This document shows, piece by piece, positions 7,266 through 14,266 of a stretch of 29,852 nucleotides of DNA (its first letter is position 1; each line of letters starts with the position of its first letter). The notes under the pieces are model-generated. The model did not search any database, was not told the DNA's origin, and saw only the letters and a list, made by a program, of their open reading frames with translations. Source of the stretch: Candidatus Sungiibacteriota bacterium (GTDB taxonomy: Bacteria; Patescibacteria; Paceibacteria; Sungbacterales; SURF-37); contig JACPMF010000015.1 of assembly GCA_016186145.1 (NCBI GenBank), positions 1 through 29,852 on the forward strand, in the 5' to 3' direction. The position numbers were made by a program, and so were the translations under genes.

Positions 7266-7541
7266 ATGACCAACGTAAAACTTGATCTAGAAGTAGGTGG
7301 GGTAGAGTTTTCAAGACTTCTTTCTCGACAGATGCACGGCTTCCATGGAACAATTGAAGAAATTTGCAAACATATTGAGGAAAGGTTCGGAATTGATCTC
7401 CAAAACGCAGGAATCAGATATGGTCTTTTTGCCACGCTTAGATGTTTTATGACAGATGGCATTCTTGTGCCAGCCATCGAACAGGCCGGTGGAGAGTGTC
7501 CAGTAAAATGTGTGTTTTATTTCATGGCTACGTACAGGTAA
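7266..7541 (+). CDS. Hypothetical protein (orphan cassette 4)
   Basis: 91 residues from ATG 7266, chosen because a GGGGGGG run lies 5-10 bases upstream; the in-frame ATG at 7227 is inside the -10 box. It begins with a beta-like stretch (NVKLDLEVGGVEF), then helical IEEICKHIEERFGIDL and IRYGLFATLRCFM, and ends with CPVKCVFYFM, a CxxxC pair. No family recognised. It has its own promoter and terminator, between divergent gdhA and convergent trxB-like. Confidence 0.72.
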   Translation: MTNVKLDLEVGGVEFSRLLSRQMHGFHGTIEEICKHIEERFGIDLQNAGIRYGLFATLRCFMTDGILVPAIEQAGGECPVKCVFYFMATYR

Positions 7542-7567
7542 TAGCGACTCGATCGCTATTTTATTTT
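7540..7567 (+). terminator. Rho-independent terminator, next to the trxB-like stop
   Basis: AATAGCGA (7540-7547), loop CTCGA, TCGCTATT (7553-7560), followed by TTATTTTT. The plus-strand stop TAA starts the stem; the convergent gene ends one base after the stem. Confidence 0.85.
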
Positions 7568-8535
7568 TCAGCTGCCGGCGACTGTTTATCCCTTTGAAGC
7601 AAATACGCATACGCAGCGAGAGCAGCTTTAACAGCGTCTCCGACCGAAATGTTGTTTTGCTTATACGGGTCGTCGGTAATATCCCCCGCGGCAAAAATCC
7701 CGGGATGCGAGGTAACCGCGTGTTTTGAATCAATAATCACCTGCCCCCATTTATCAAGCTCCACCAATTCCTTTACCATCTCGGAGTTTGGCACGGAACC
7801 GATCTCAACAAATACGCCGTCTACCTGAAGTTCTTTTTCTTCTCCGGTTTTCTTATCTTTATACTTGAGCCCGGTCATCATTTTGTCTCCGATGACTTCA
7901 AGAGTTTGCGCATTTAAAATAATCTGCTTGAGTTTCGGATTTTTCTTGATTTCCTCCTGCGTTACCGCATCTCCTTTTAACGCTTCGCCGTATTCCAGTA
8001 AGTAAATTTCCGCGGCATAGGGAAAGAGATCCTGCACCGCTTCAAGGCCGGCGTTTCCTCCCCCGACAACCGCGACTTTTTTGTCCGCGAAAACAGGGGC
8101 ATCGCAGGTTGAACAGTACGCGACCCCTTTGCCGTTAAATTCGTCCTCGCCGGGGATACCAAGTTTTTTCCTCCGCGCACCCGCGGCAAGAATAATGGTC
8201 TTTCCTTCAAACTTTTTGCCGGATTCAGTTTCAACCTCAAAATCGCAAATTCTTCCGGCGTCCCGGCACATGCTTTCCCGCACAGCCCTTGCGCGTTCCG
8301 GCACTACGATATCAACTGCGTCTGGATATGCTCTGACATGCGCCTCAAGCTTTTGCGCCAAATCAAAACCGGAGATGTGCGGCTCGCCAATCCAATTCTG
8401 GATGTCATCCGAAACAATTGACTGCCCGCCAAAAGATTCAGTAATAACAAGGGTCTTTAATTTTTTACGCGCGGTATAAACCGCAGCGCCCACCGCGGCA
8501 GGACCACCGCCAATGATGATGACGTCGTATAACAT
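7561..8535 (-). CDS. Thioredoxin reductase-like FAD/NAD(P)H disulfide reductase
   Basis: Low-molecular-weight TrxB/AhpF-type flavoenzyme passing electrons from NAD(P)H to a thioredoxin or glutaredoxin. It has the FAD Rossmann IIIGGGPAAVGAA (6-18), the active-site CSTC (141-144) in the second domain, the NAD(P) motif VVGGGNAGLEA (156-166) and the C-terminal FAD motif GIFAAGDIT. 324 residues. The motif reads CSTCDAP rather than CATCDG, as in divergent TrxB or AhpF-C proteins. The stretch RESMCRDAGRICD (about 86-98) looks longer than usual. It probably supplies the redox island upstream. Confidence 0.88.
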   Translation of the reverse strand: MLYDVIIIGGGPAAVGAAVYTARKKLKTLVITESFGGQSIVSDDIQNWIGEPHISGFDLAQKLEAHVRAYPDAVDIVVPERARAVRESMCRDAGRICDFEVETESGKKFEGKTIILAAGARRKKLGIPGEDEFNGKGVAYCSTCDAPVFADKKVAVVGGGNAGLEAVQDLFPYAAEIYLLEYGEALKGDAVTQEEIKKNPKLKQIILNAQTLEVIGDKMMTGLKYKDKKTGEEKELQVDGVFVEIGSVPNSEMVKELVELDKWGQVIIDSKHAVTSHPGIFAAGDITDDPYKQNNISVGDAVKAALAAYAYLLQRDKQSPAAEK

Positions 8536-8541
8536 AAGATT

Positions 8542-8634
8542 TAGAAGCGGATATGCGCGGACAACTACGCAGATTCATACTGATCCGCGTATTTCCGCGT
8601 TGCCATCCGCATGAAGTGAAACGATCCGCTTCTA
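8542..8634. repeat. GCGGAT-word foldback repeat upstream of the trxB-like gene
   Basis: Perfect 11-base arms TAGAAGCGGAT (8542-8552) and ATCCGCTTCTA (8624-8634) enclose further GCGGA, TCCGCG and ATCCGC words. The 157-base gap to the DUF3105 gene contains nothing else recognisable. Confidence 0.75.
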
Positions 8635-8692
8635 CAGATTATTTTCTTGATTACAACTATAAGCGTAAAAAACGACAGTAACTGAAAACACC

Positions 8693-9307
8693 TTATTTTA
8701 CACTTTTCGGATCAATCCCGGGCATAGTATCGGGTACGAATTCCGGGCCGTGATTTTTATAAGATTTATAAAAACCCTTAATCTGTTTTGCCTCCGCATC
8801 AGAAAGTTCTTCGCCGGAAAGATTAAACTTCAGAACGCGACTCCAAGCGGTGACCGCTATGTCCGTATCATTGGCTGGCCGCGGCGCCATAACAAGTTTA
8901 GAACCGCCGTATTCTTGAACAATTTCTTTTAATTGGTCAATCACTTTTGCGGGGACATCCGGCTTGTAAGCAATCCATACTCCGCCGTGTTCCATATTAT
9001 GAATGAAAATTTGATCATTAACTTCGTAGTCGTAAACGCCCCAGTTTGCGGATGACCCGAAGTGGCCGCCGGATGAAGGAGGATTTGAATTGTATGGTTT
9101 TGGAGGCGTAGAACCAAGCGGTATGTGTTCGGCGCCGACCGAAGGATAAAAAATACCCGGGAGACTTTGTTCGCGGTTTTTAAAATAGAACACAAGCCAA
9201 ACAACAAGGCCGCCCAAAACTGCTAAAATAACAACGAAAACAACGATTCTTTTAAGAATTCTTTTACGTGTTGCTTGTAGTATACGTTGCTCTTTATCAT
9301 TTGCCAT
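8693..9307 (-). CDS. DUF3105 domain protein, membrane-anchored
   Basis: A short cytoplasmic basic tail, one membrane segment (about residues 20-42) and an extracytoplasmic DUF3105 domain. Typical family features are visible: YNSNPPSSGGHFG, WGVYDYEV and the histidine pair in FIHNMEHGGVWIAY, which resembles a metal or haem site. Function unknown. Start ATG 9307 (204 residues) is preferred: the 20-residue extension to 9367 is coded by an intergenic repeat. It sits between the trxB-like and phosphatase genes and is separated from both by hairpin repeats. Confidence 0.85.
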   Translation of the reverse strand: MANDKEQRILQATRKRILKRIVVFVVILAVLGGLVVWLVFYFKNREQSLPGIFYPSVGAEHIPLGSTPPKPYNSNPPSSGGHFGSSANWGVYDYEVNDQIFIHNMEHGGVWIAYKPDVPAKVIDQLKEIVQEYGGSKLVMAPRPANDTDIAVTAWSRVLKFNLSGEELSDAEAKQIKGFYKSYKNHGPEFVPDTMPGIDPKSVK

Positions 9308-9338
9308 GGTTTTAAAAACTATCTTAAAAAATTCTACT

Positions 9339-9424
9339 TCCGCGTCTTTCCGCGTAGCATTCTGCATTTTTCCGCGGAGACTCCGCGGAAGTACACAGAT
9401 TGCAACGCGGATTTATGCGGATCG
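9339..9424. repeat. TCCGCG/GCGGAT foldback repeat
   Basis: Contains TTCCGCGGAG (9370-9379) and CTCCGCGGAA (9381-9390), a 10-base palindrome with a one-base centre, flanked by TTCCGCGTCTTTCCGCGT on the left and ACGCGGAT...GCGGAT on the right. The last codons and stop of the phosphatase gene are inside it. Confidence 0.75.
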
Positions 9425-9904
9425 AACTTTAAAATGAGTCCTATAGAGATTAAAAAAACGTTTTATTGACGCAATCTGTTCTTTATCTAAATGTACTACA
9501 GGCCGCCGCTTCTTTACAAAAGCGATTGCTTTTTCCGGCGTCATGCCTTTTGTGGCGAGATACGCCGCGACCAAAGTCGGCGCCCGACCATGCCCGTTCT
9601 TACAATGAACATAAACCTTTTTCTTATGACTTACCATCTGGTCTAAAAAAGCCACCCCGGCAGCCATCTGATCATGGGTTGGCGCGTGGCCGTTTTTGGT
9701 CGGGAGCCATAAAAAAGTATCGAGTCCCCGCATAGGAATTTTTTCAATATGCTCACCTTCCAAATCAACGTCAACCGAGATGCCGAGCTTCTTCAACCGT
9801 TCAAAATGACTGTATTGCAGCATATTCGTCCCAATGTAAATATATGGCGTAATCTTTGAATAGCGAAGCTTCTCTTTGGAAGTGTGGTTCTTCTTTAACA
9901 TCAT
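9413..9904 (-). CDS. Dual-specificity protein phosphatase
   Basis: Cysteine-based phosphatase of the DSP/PTP fold. The signature HCKNGHGRAPT (100-110) has nucleophile Cys101 and Arg107; the family starts with the typical ITPYIYIGTNM strand (about 18-28) and LGISVDVDLEGE. 163 residues, a minimal catalytic domain. Substrate unknown; compact DSPs act on phosphoproteins, phospholipids or phospho-sugars. It begins one base after the stop of the Trx-like gene, so translation is probably coupled. Its last residues (FKVRSA) run into a repeat. Confidence 0.88.
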   Translation of the reverse strand: MMLKKNHTSKEKLRYSKITPYIYIGTNMLQYSHFERLKKLGISVDVDLEGEHIEKIPMRGLDTFLWLPTKNGHAPTHDQMAAGVAFLDQMVSHKKKVYVHCKNGHGRAPTLVAAYLATKGMTPEKAIAFVKKRRPVVHLDKEQIASIKRFFNLYRTHFKVRSA

Positions 9905-9905
9905 T

Positions 9906-10226
9906 TTATTTTAACCGCCCTACCGCCTCCATAATCATCGCCTCCGGCGCGTAATCATATGTTTGGTTCTTATAAAAATAAGGCCGGCAGCCGGTCCAGT
10001 GGAAATTGGTCATTTGGGCCGCCATCGGATCAACATCAACACCGTTAATATTGACTTGGGGGGAACCGAAAAAACGGTATTGCTTTGCTTTCTCGTCAGT
10101 ATCAATCAAAACTTCTTCAAAATCAGCGTCAATCTTTCCCTCTTTTATTAAACTCTCAAGAAGAGCCCAATCGCTCCTCCAAAATGTGCATTGATTATTG
10201 TGAAGAACCTGAATACTAAGCTTCAT
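9906..10226 (-). CDS. Thioredoxin-like CxxW protein
   Basis: 106 residues with a thioredoxin-like layout: strand LSIQVLHN, active-site position CTFW (13-16, second Cys replaced by Trp), helix, strand (EEVLID), the FFGSPQVNINGVDVDP cis-Pro segment, and a conserved GCRPYFY (Cys80). This pattern matches small thioredoxin-like proteins often seen beside mercury or metal resistance genes, where the pair of distant cysteines may be functional. No signal peptide. Directly upstream of the phosphatase and downstream of the isomerase in the same operon. Confidence 0.7.
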   Translation of the reverse strand: MKLSIQVLHNNQCTFWRSDWALLESLIKEGKIDADFEEVLIDTDEKAKQYRFFGSPQVNINGVDVDPMAAQMTNFHWTGCRPYFYKNQTYDYAPEAMIMEAVGRLK

Positions 10227-10245
10227 GCTTTATAGTGTAGCACAC

Positions 10246-11286
10246 TTAAATTAGTTTCTTGAACTCTTCAACCATCGGCACTTCGTTTGGATCATTGCCA
10301 TACTCTTCGGCAGTATAATAAGCAGCCCAATCGGCAATAAGAAGCGAGGAAAAAATTTTCACGAAGGCATCTCGCCCCTCCAAATCAATAATTTCAACCG
10401 GCAATCCGCGACCGCGGAGGAGTTCCGCGGTAGCATTCATTCGTTTCAAGATTTTGGGATGGTCGGCGTGATCCCTAAGAAAAACAAAATGAAACGGCTC
10501 ATTCAACTTATGCCGTATATCCGCGTCAGTCCGCGTTGAGTCCGCGTCGATCCGCGCTTGTGTGTCAAAACCGGTCATCTCGTTATGGTTCAATTCCGGA
10601 AAGATATTGTAAAAAGCAGGAATTTTCCCGGTTTCATTGAATTTAATTTTCCAGTTTTGGGCAATGGCCTGGTTCCTCGCTGAAGCATAAATAATAGGAA
10701 CAAAACCCCGAAGGCGCTCGGCAAGCTTGCGGCCGATGGCTTCATATGTCTCTGGGTTGAGTTGTTGTGAAAGGGAAGTAACTTCTTTTAAAGCCGTTTC
10801 CTCACCTATGAATTTAAGAAGAGCTTTAAACATGAAGCCGGTTGCCGTTCGCGGCTGAATACCGGTATCAGGAAATTCAATAAATGAAACTCCGTCTTTT
10901 AGCGCAAGCTCTTTTAACTTTCCGCCGACAAAGATGGCTGATCGCGGCAATCCTCTTTTACCGGCATCTTCAAAAGCGCTCACCGTTTCCTCGGTGTTGC
11001 CGGAATAAGAGCTTGCGATCACGAGGCGGTCTTTCAAAACATCTTCAGAAAGCTCCGGCAGGCCGTAGCTTGAATGTACGACTAAATCAAGCGATGGTTT
11101 CCACGTCTTGATAAGATCCGCTGCCAAATGCGAGCCGCCCATGCCGGCAACGAGAAATTTGCTGAATTTGCCGAGCCCTTCGCCATTTACAATCTTCGGC
11201 TCAAACGCAAACTGGGTATTAAATTTTTTGATTGCCTCAAGCATTTCCATGATACTTTTGTTGTTTATACTTTTTCCACTCGACAT
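10246..11286 (-). CDS. Bifunctional phosphoglucose/phosphomannose isomerase (SIS domains)
   Basis: SIS-fold isomerase interconverting glucose-6-P or mannose-6-P and fructose-6-P. The first SIS domain carries VAGMGGSHLAAD (46-57) and ASSYSGNTEET (91-101); the catalytic region has PRTATG (145-150) and FPELNHNEM (229-237), the signature of the archaeal-type Pgi/Pmi family. 346 residues. Residues 243-258 (ARIDADSTRTDADIRH) are an in-frame GCGGAT-type repeat in the loop after NHNEMTGF. The start ATG lies in the 3' arm of a perfect 15-base hairpin. With gap it gives two glycolytic steps in this window. Confidence 0.9.
   Translation of the reverse strand: MSSGKSINNKSIMEMLEAIKKFNTQFAFEPKIVNGEGLGKFSKFLVAGMGGSHLAADLIKTWKPSLDLVVHSSYGLPELSEDVLKDRLVIASSYSGNTEETVSAFEDAGKRGLPRSAIFVGGKLKELALKDGVSFIEFPDTGIQPRTATGFMFKALLKFIGEETALKEVTSLSQQLNPETYEAIGRKLAERLRGFVPIIYASARNQAIAQNWKIKFNETGKIPAFYNIFPELNHNEMTGFDTQARIDADSTRTDADIRHKLNEPFHFVFLRDHADHPKILKRMNATAELLRGRGLPVEIIDLEGRDAFVKIFSSLLIADWAAYYTAEEYGNDPNEVPMVEEFKKLI
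10513..10560. repeat. In-frame GCGGAT repeat inside the isomerase gene
   Basis: On the coding strand, four near-tandem units ACGCGGAC/GCGCGGAT at roughly 9-12 base steps, the same words as in the 8542-8634 and 9339-9424 intergenic elements. Translated as ARIDADSTRTDADI. Confidence 0.75.
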
Positions 11287-11314
11287 CCTTACAAACTCCA
11301 GTTTGTAAGGATGT
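11283..11314. promoter_or_regulatory. Perfect 15-base hairpin over the isomerase start codon
   Basis: Arms 11283-11297 and 11300-11314 are exactly complementary with a 2-base centre. On the isomerase mRNA the 3' arm contains the ATG, and the GGAG that could serve as ribosome binding site is centred on the loop. On the plus strand it is followed by TTTT but no plus-strand gene ends here. Confidence 0.7.
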
Positions 11315-11368
11315 TTTTATTACCCGTGGCACTTCTGTTACTTCTCTACTATAACAAATGTCATACGG

Positions 11369-12121
11369 TTAGAGATAATCAAGCAGGCGTTCGTATTCAA
11401 TAAATCGGAAAATTCTATAGCCATACGAGATCAAAAGCGTGAAGTTACCGGTAATAAGCAAAATGCCGAGTCCTATTAAAAATATACCTCCGACGACAGA
11501 AATAGCGTTCAAAAGCGGTGTAATGCGGCTAATTGCCTGAATCGCGCTGCCGATGCCCAAAGCAATCAATAAAAATGGAACAGCAAGCCCCATTGAAAAA
11601 ACAAAAAGAAGCAACGCGCCATGAAACACGGTAGCGGAAGTTGAAGCAAGAAAAAGAATTGAGGCAAGAATTGGCCCGATGCACGGCGTCCAGCCAAAAG
11701 CAAAAATTACTCCAAGTATAAACGAATTAACCGGCTTACCTTGCTCCAAAAATGGTATGCGAAACTGCCTCTCTTTCATTAAAAAGCGCGGCTTAACAAG
11801 GCCGATCATAAAAAGCCCGAAAAGAATTACAAAAGCGCCGCCGATTCTCGCCACCCAAATTTTTAAAGAAGCAAATGCGACGCCCAAAGAACCCGCCAGA
11901 GTCCCGAATAAAATAAAAATAAGCGAGAAGCCGACTACATACATGACTCCGTTTAGAAAAATTTTTCTCCGCGCTCGCTTTGCCGTTACCTCGTCTTTCA
12001 TTTCTTCGGCTGATACTCCGCTGATAAAACTCAAATAGCCGGGCACAAGAGGAAGAGTGCATGGAGCTAAAAAGGTAAGAAGGCCGGCAATAAAGGCAGA
12101 AATGACTAAAGGAAATTCCAT
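11369..12121 (-). CDS. ccdA: CcdA-type cytochrome c biogenesis/thiol transporter
   Basis: Membrane protein that carries reducing equivalents from cytosolic thioredoxin-type proteins to extracytoplasmic thiol proteins. Six membrane segments; the two redox cysteines lie in FLAPCTLPLVPGYLSFISG (about 17-35) and GWTPCIGPILASIL (about 143-156), which are the family signatures. 250 residues. It starts two bases after the TlpA-like stop, so the two are one translational unit and TlpA is its likely partner. Ends 82 bases before the isomerase gene, with the hairpin between. Confidence 0.93.
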   Translation of the reverse strand: MEFPLVISAFIAGLLTFLAPCTLPLVPGYLSFISGVSAEEMKDEVTAKRARRKIFLNGVMYVVGFSLIFILFGTLAGSLGVAFASLKIWVARIGGAFVILFGLFMIGLVKPRFLMKERQFRIPFLEQGKPVNSFILGVIFAFGWTPCIGPILASILFLASTSATVFHGALLLFVFSMGLAVPFLLIALGIGSAIQAISRITPLLNAISVVGGIFLIGLGILLITGNFTLLISYGYRIFRFIEYERLLDYL

Positions 12122-12123
12122 AA

Positions 12124-12651
12124 TTACAAATTGAAGGCTTTTTTTGTTCTCACGCGCATTTCATCTAAATCCATCGGGCCGCGCTTGTGATCAACCACCA
12201 TACCGCCGGCATCAACAAAAATTGTCTCCGGCATGGAAAATCCGCCGATTGACCGGTAAAAAGAATCGGAAGGATCAAGCAAAAGAATGATTCTGCCGGT
12301 AACGCCGGCCTCATCAGAAAATTTCTTGGCAACTTCCAGCGACTCGGCGCGATCAACGGCAACAACCGCTATCTTATCTCTGAATTCCTCCTGGAGAGCC
12401 GCAAAATCAGGCAATTCTTTCACACAAAAAGGGCACCACGCCGCCCAAGCATTTACAACAATCGGCCTTCCGCGAAAATCAGATAACGCAACATCGCGGC
12501 CATCATAATCTTTCAAAACAAGTTGAGGGGCAGGATAAAGTTTTCCATCAGATGATGGCTCCTGACTTTTCCAAAGGCGCGTAACAAAAACTACGGCCAA
12601 AATCCCAGCCGCGATTAACGCGATAATAACGTATTTCCCAAATCGGCTCAT
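12124..12651 (-). CDS. TlpA/ResA-like membrane-anchored thioredoxin
   Basis: N-terminal membrane anchor (about 6-25) followed by a thioredoxin domain of the TlpA/ResA class: KDYDGRDVALSDFRGRPIVVNAWA, redox motif WCPFC (72-76), the VDRAES insertion and the cis-Pro segment GGFSMPETIFVD. 175 residues. Acts outside the membrane, reducing disulfides with electrons from CcdA encoded next to it. It follows the 52-residue Cys/His peptide gene by three bases, tying that peptide to the thiol pathway. Confidence 0.92.
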   Translation of the reverse strand: MSRFGKYVIIALIAAGILAVVFVTRLWKSQEPSSDGKLYPAPQLVLKDYDGRDVALSDFRGRPIVVNAWAAWCPFCVKELPDFAALQEEFRDKIAVVAVDRAESLEVAKKFSDEAGVTGRIILLLDPSDSFYRSIGGFSMPETIFVDAGGMVVDHKRGPMDLDEMRVRTKKAFNL

Positions 12652-12654
12652 AGA

Positions 12655-12813
12655 CTATTCGTGAGTGTGTTCCTTGTGTTCGTCACAAGGGCAGCTGCAG
12701 GCCGTACATTCTTTACCCGTGCTTTTATCCTCTTCGCCTTCGCCATGAGTATGGGCCTTATGCATATCGCAGGGGCAATCACAGGCCATGCAAATTTGTT
12801 TGTCGTCGTGCAT
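12655..12813 (-). CDS. Cys/His-rich 52-residue peptide with a duplicated metal-binding-like motif
   Basis: Starts at ATG 12813 and ends TAG 12655. The peptide has 8 Cys and 8 His and contains the 16-residue unit CxACxCPCDxHKxHTH twice, at 8-23 and 36-51, exactly 28 residues apart, joined by an acidic linker GEGEEDKSTGKE. No signal peptide or membrane segment. The composition fits metal binding (metallothionein-like, or a small Cu/Zn carrier), which is inference. Its stop lies three bases before the TlpA-like start, so it heads the peptide-TlpA-CcdA unit. No clear ribosome binding site; the leader is a hairpin repeat. Confidence 0.75.
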   Translation of the reverse strand: MHDDKQICMACDCPCDMHKAHTHGEGEEDKSTGKECTACSCPCDEHKEHTHE

Positions 12814-12914
12814 AAAAAATCCGAATCTACGAATGTATCCGAATGCTACGAATAAATCATTCGCGGCCTTCGCATAGAATTCGCATCATTCGCATTATGT
12901 TCTTAAATCGACCT
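12814..12914. repeat. ACGAAT/ATTCGC foldback repeat, copy 1
   Basis: The left half is CGAATCTACGAATGTATCCG and further ACGAAT words; the right half is ATTCGC words, so the halves pair imperfectly over about 33 bases. The whole unit including the trailing TCGACCTT is roughly 80% identical by eye to 14267-14366. It begins directly at the start codon of the Cys/His peptide. Confidence 0.85.
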
Positions 12915-12921
12915 TTTAAAA

Positions 12922-13968
12922 TCATTTATAAACCTCTGTCTCCGGATGCGTAGCGGCCCATGAAAACCAAAAGGCGCTGAAAGGATTAATGCGCTCAAGC
13001 GAACCGTCCGTCTTTTTTTTGAACACGCGGACTACTCCAAGGTCCTTTTCGTGACGGAGCACAAAAGTAATATTTTGAAATTCGTCCTCAACCATTCCTC
13101 TTGCTATCAAAAACTCTGTTGGATATGCTTTGGCCTTTCCATTAACAATGATCCCAAAAATGAAGGCGTCAGCCGGAAGACGCGTATCGCTATCCCCGGC
13201 AAGACCTCGCGCAAAACTGATTGGCTTAAAATAACTTCCGTACGGGTTCGTGCCGTAAAAACGGGTAGCGCCGGTATCCCGCGAAAGCACTTCTCCATCA
13301 AGATATGTTTTCTTCCAATCGCCAAAAAGAAACTGGTCTGAAGACAAAAGAGAAAGTTTCGTGCCGGTCACCTCGCCAACCACGGCCTCGCCCAGAATCT
13401 GCGGCCATAAACTCTCGGTCTTACGGTCGTACATGACAAGATTTGATTTCCAAAGTTTACCCGAAGTCCCAAATTCAACCCGTTCGCCTTCAACTATCGG
13501 ATCAAAAACAAATCCGGTAAGGCAAAGCGGGCAGTACGTAACAAGAATTCGTTCGCCCTCCCCCTCGATCCCGCTCAAGGCAGGCACCTTGTCGTTCACG
13601 ATCTCGTGCCAGACAAGTATTTGATACGGGTAGAATCGGTGGGTTTTCCCGCGCGAAAAGGCAACACCCGGCTCATCATCTCCCAAAAATTTTTCCGCCT
13701 CGCTGACTGTTATAAACTTCGGATTATCAATTGGCGGAATACCGTCCTTGGGCGGCCCACCGGAAATAATCTCATCAAGCGGCACAGAATGTTTTACTCC
13801 GTCGGTCACAAAAATTTCTCGCTTGCTTTCTTCAGCCACAACGCCAAGCGGTTTTTGCTCGCCCGTGGGCAGCTGAATATATCTCCCCGTGAGCCGCCAA
13901 TAAATGTAAACTCCGGCAACTGCCGCGATTATAAAAATAACAAGAACAAGTAGAATCTTTATAGCCAT
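12922..13968 (-). CDS. DUF3179 domain membrane-anchored protein
   Basis: One N-terminal membrane segment (about 4-24) and an extracytoplasmic DUF3179 domain with its hallmarks: YPYQILVWHEIVND (113-126), TYCPLCLTG (144-152), FGTSGKLWKSNLVMYDR (166-182), SLWPQILGEA and the C-terminal AYP. Biochemical role unknown; CPLC (146-149) could be redox active or bind metal, fitting the thiol island. 348 residues. Residues 128-139 (VPALSGIEGEGE) are a repeat-derived insertion just before the CPLC strand. Hairpin repeats flank it on both sides. Confidence 0.88.
   Translation of the reverse strand: MAIKILLVLVIFIIAAVAGVYIYWRLTGRYIQLPTGEQKPLGVVAEESKREIFVTDGVKHSVPLDEIISGGPPKDGIPPIDNPKFITVSEAEKFLGDDEPGVAFSRGKTHRFYPYQILVWHEIVNDKVPALSGIEGEGERILVTYCPLCLTGFVFDPIVEGERVEFGTSGKLWKSNLVMYDRKTESLWPQILGEAVVGEVTGTKLSLLSSDQFLFGDWKKTYLDGEVLSRDTGATRFYGTNPYGSYFKPISFARGLAGDSDTRLPADAFIFGIIVNGKAKAYPTEFLIARGMVEDEFQNITFVLRHEKDLGVVRVFKKKTDGSLERINPFSAFWFSWAATHPETEVYK
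13552..13587. repeat. In-frame repeat inside the DUF3179 gene
   Basis: CCTCGATCCCGCTCAAGGCAGGC, resembling the CTTCGACTCCGCTCAGGGCAGG-type sequences that I recall as frequent short repeats in several bacterial groups. Translated as PALSGIEGE; homologs as I remember them join HEIVND to the TYCPLC strand with fewer residues. Confidence 0.6.
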
Positions 13969-13971
13969 AAA

Positions 13972-14034
13972 TGCTGAATTATGAATGATAAATGCTGAAA
14001 CAATTATTCAGCGTTCAGCATTTAGAATTTGGCA
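13972..14034. repeat. ATGCTGAAT-word foldback repeat
   Basis: AAATGCTGAATTATGAATGATAAATGCTGAA on the left and TTCAGCGTTCAGCATTT on the right, so ATGCTGAA and TTCAGCAT pair. It fills the whole gap between the glutaredoxin stop and the DUF3179 start. Confidence 0.7.
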
Positions 14035-14035
14035 T

Positions 14036-14266
14036 TTACTTAACTCCCAAAAGTTCTGCCAAGCGCCCCCGATCAAAACCGACGATAATCTCACCGTCAA
14101 TATCAATTACCGGCACACCCATTTGTCCGGATTTTTTAATCATTTCCTCCCGCGCAACGGTGTCGGTAGCCACATTATGCTCTTCATACTCTACATTATT
14201 ATTTTTGAAAAACTCCTTGGTCATCTTGCAATATACGCAAGTCGGAGTGGTATAAATTTTAACCAT
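14036..14266 (-). CDS. Glutaredoxin-like protein (NrdH/Grx type)
   Basis: 76-residue minimal thioredoxin fold: strand VKIYTTPT, active site CVYC (10-13), helix KMTKEFFKNNNVEY, and the GVPVIDIDGEIIVGFDRGRLAELL segment with the cis-Pro. Cytosolic dithiol carrier that could be reduced by the TrxB-like enzyme and in turn feed CcdA. Lies between DUF3179 and ArsR genes, with word repeats on both sides; its start codon directly abuts the second copy of the ACGAAT repeat. Confidence 0.92.
   Translation of the reverse strand: MVKIYTTPTCVYCKMTKEFFKNNNVEYEEHNVATDTVAREEMIKKSGQMGVPVIDIDGEIIVGFDRGRLAELLGVK

Noticed and set aside
9308..9367. N-terminal extension of the DUF3105 protein
   Set aside because: The 20 residues are coded by the intergenic GCGGA repeat and precede the natural basic tail and membrane segment starting at ATG 9307.
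12661..12855. Plus-strand open frame of 64 codons over the Cys/His peptide
   Set aside because: The opposite frame shows an exact internal duplication of a Cys/His motif and tight coupling to tlpA, which random sequence would not give.
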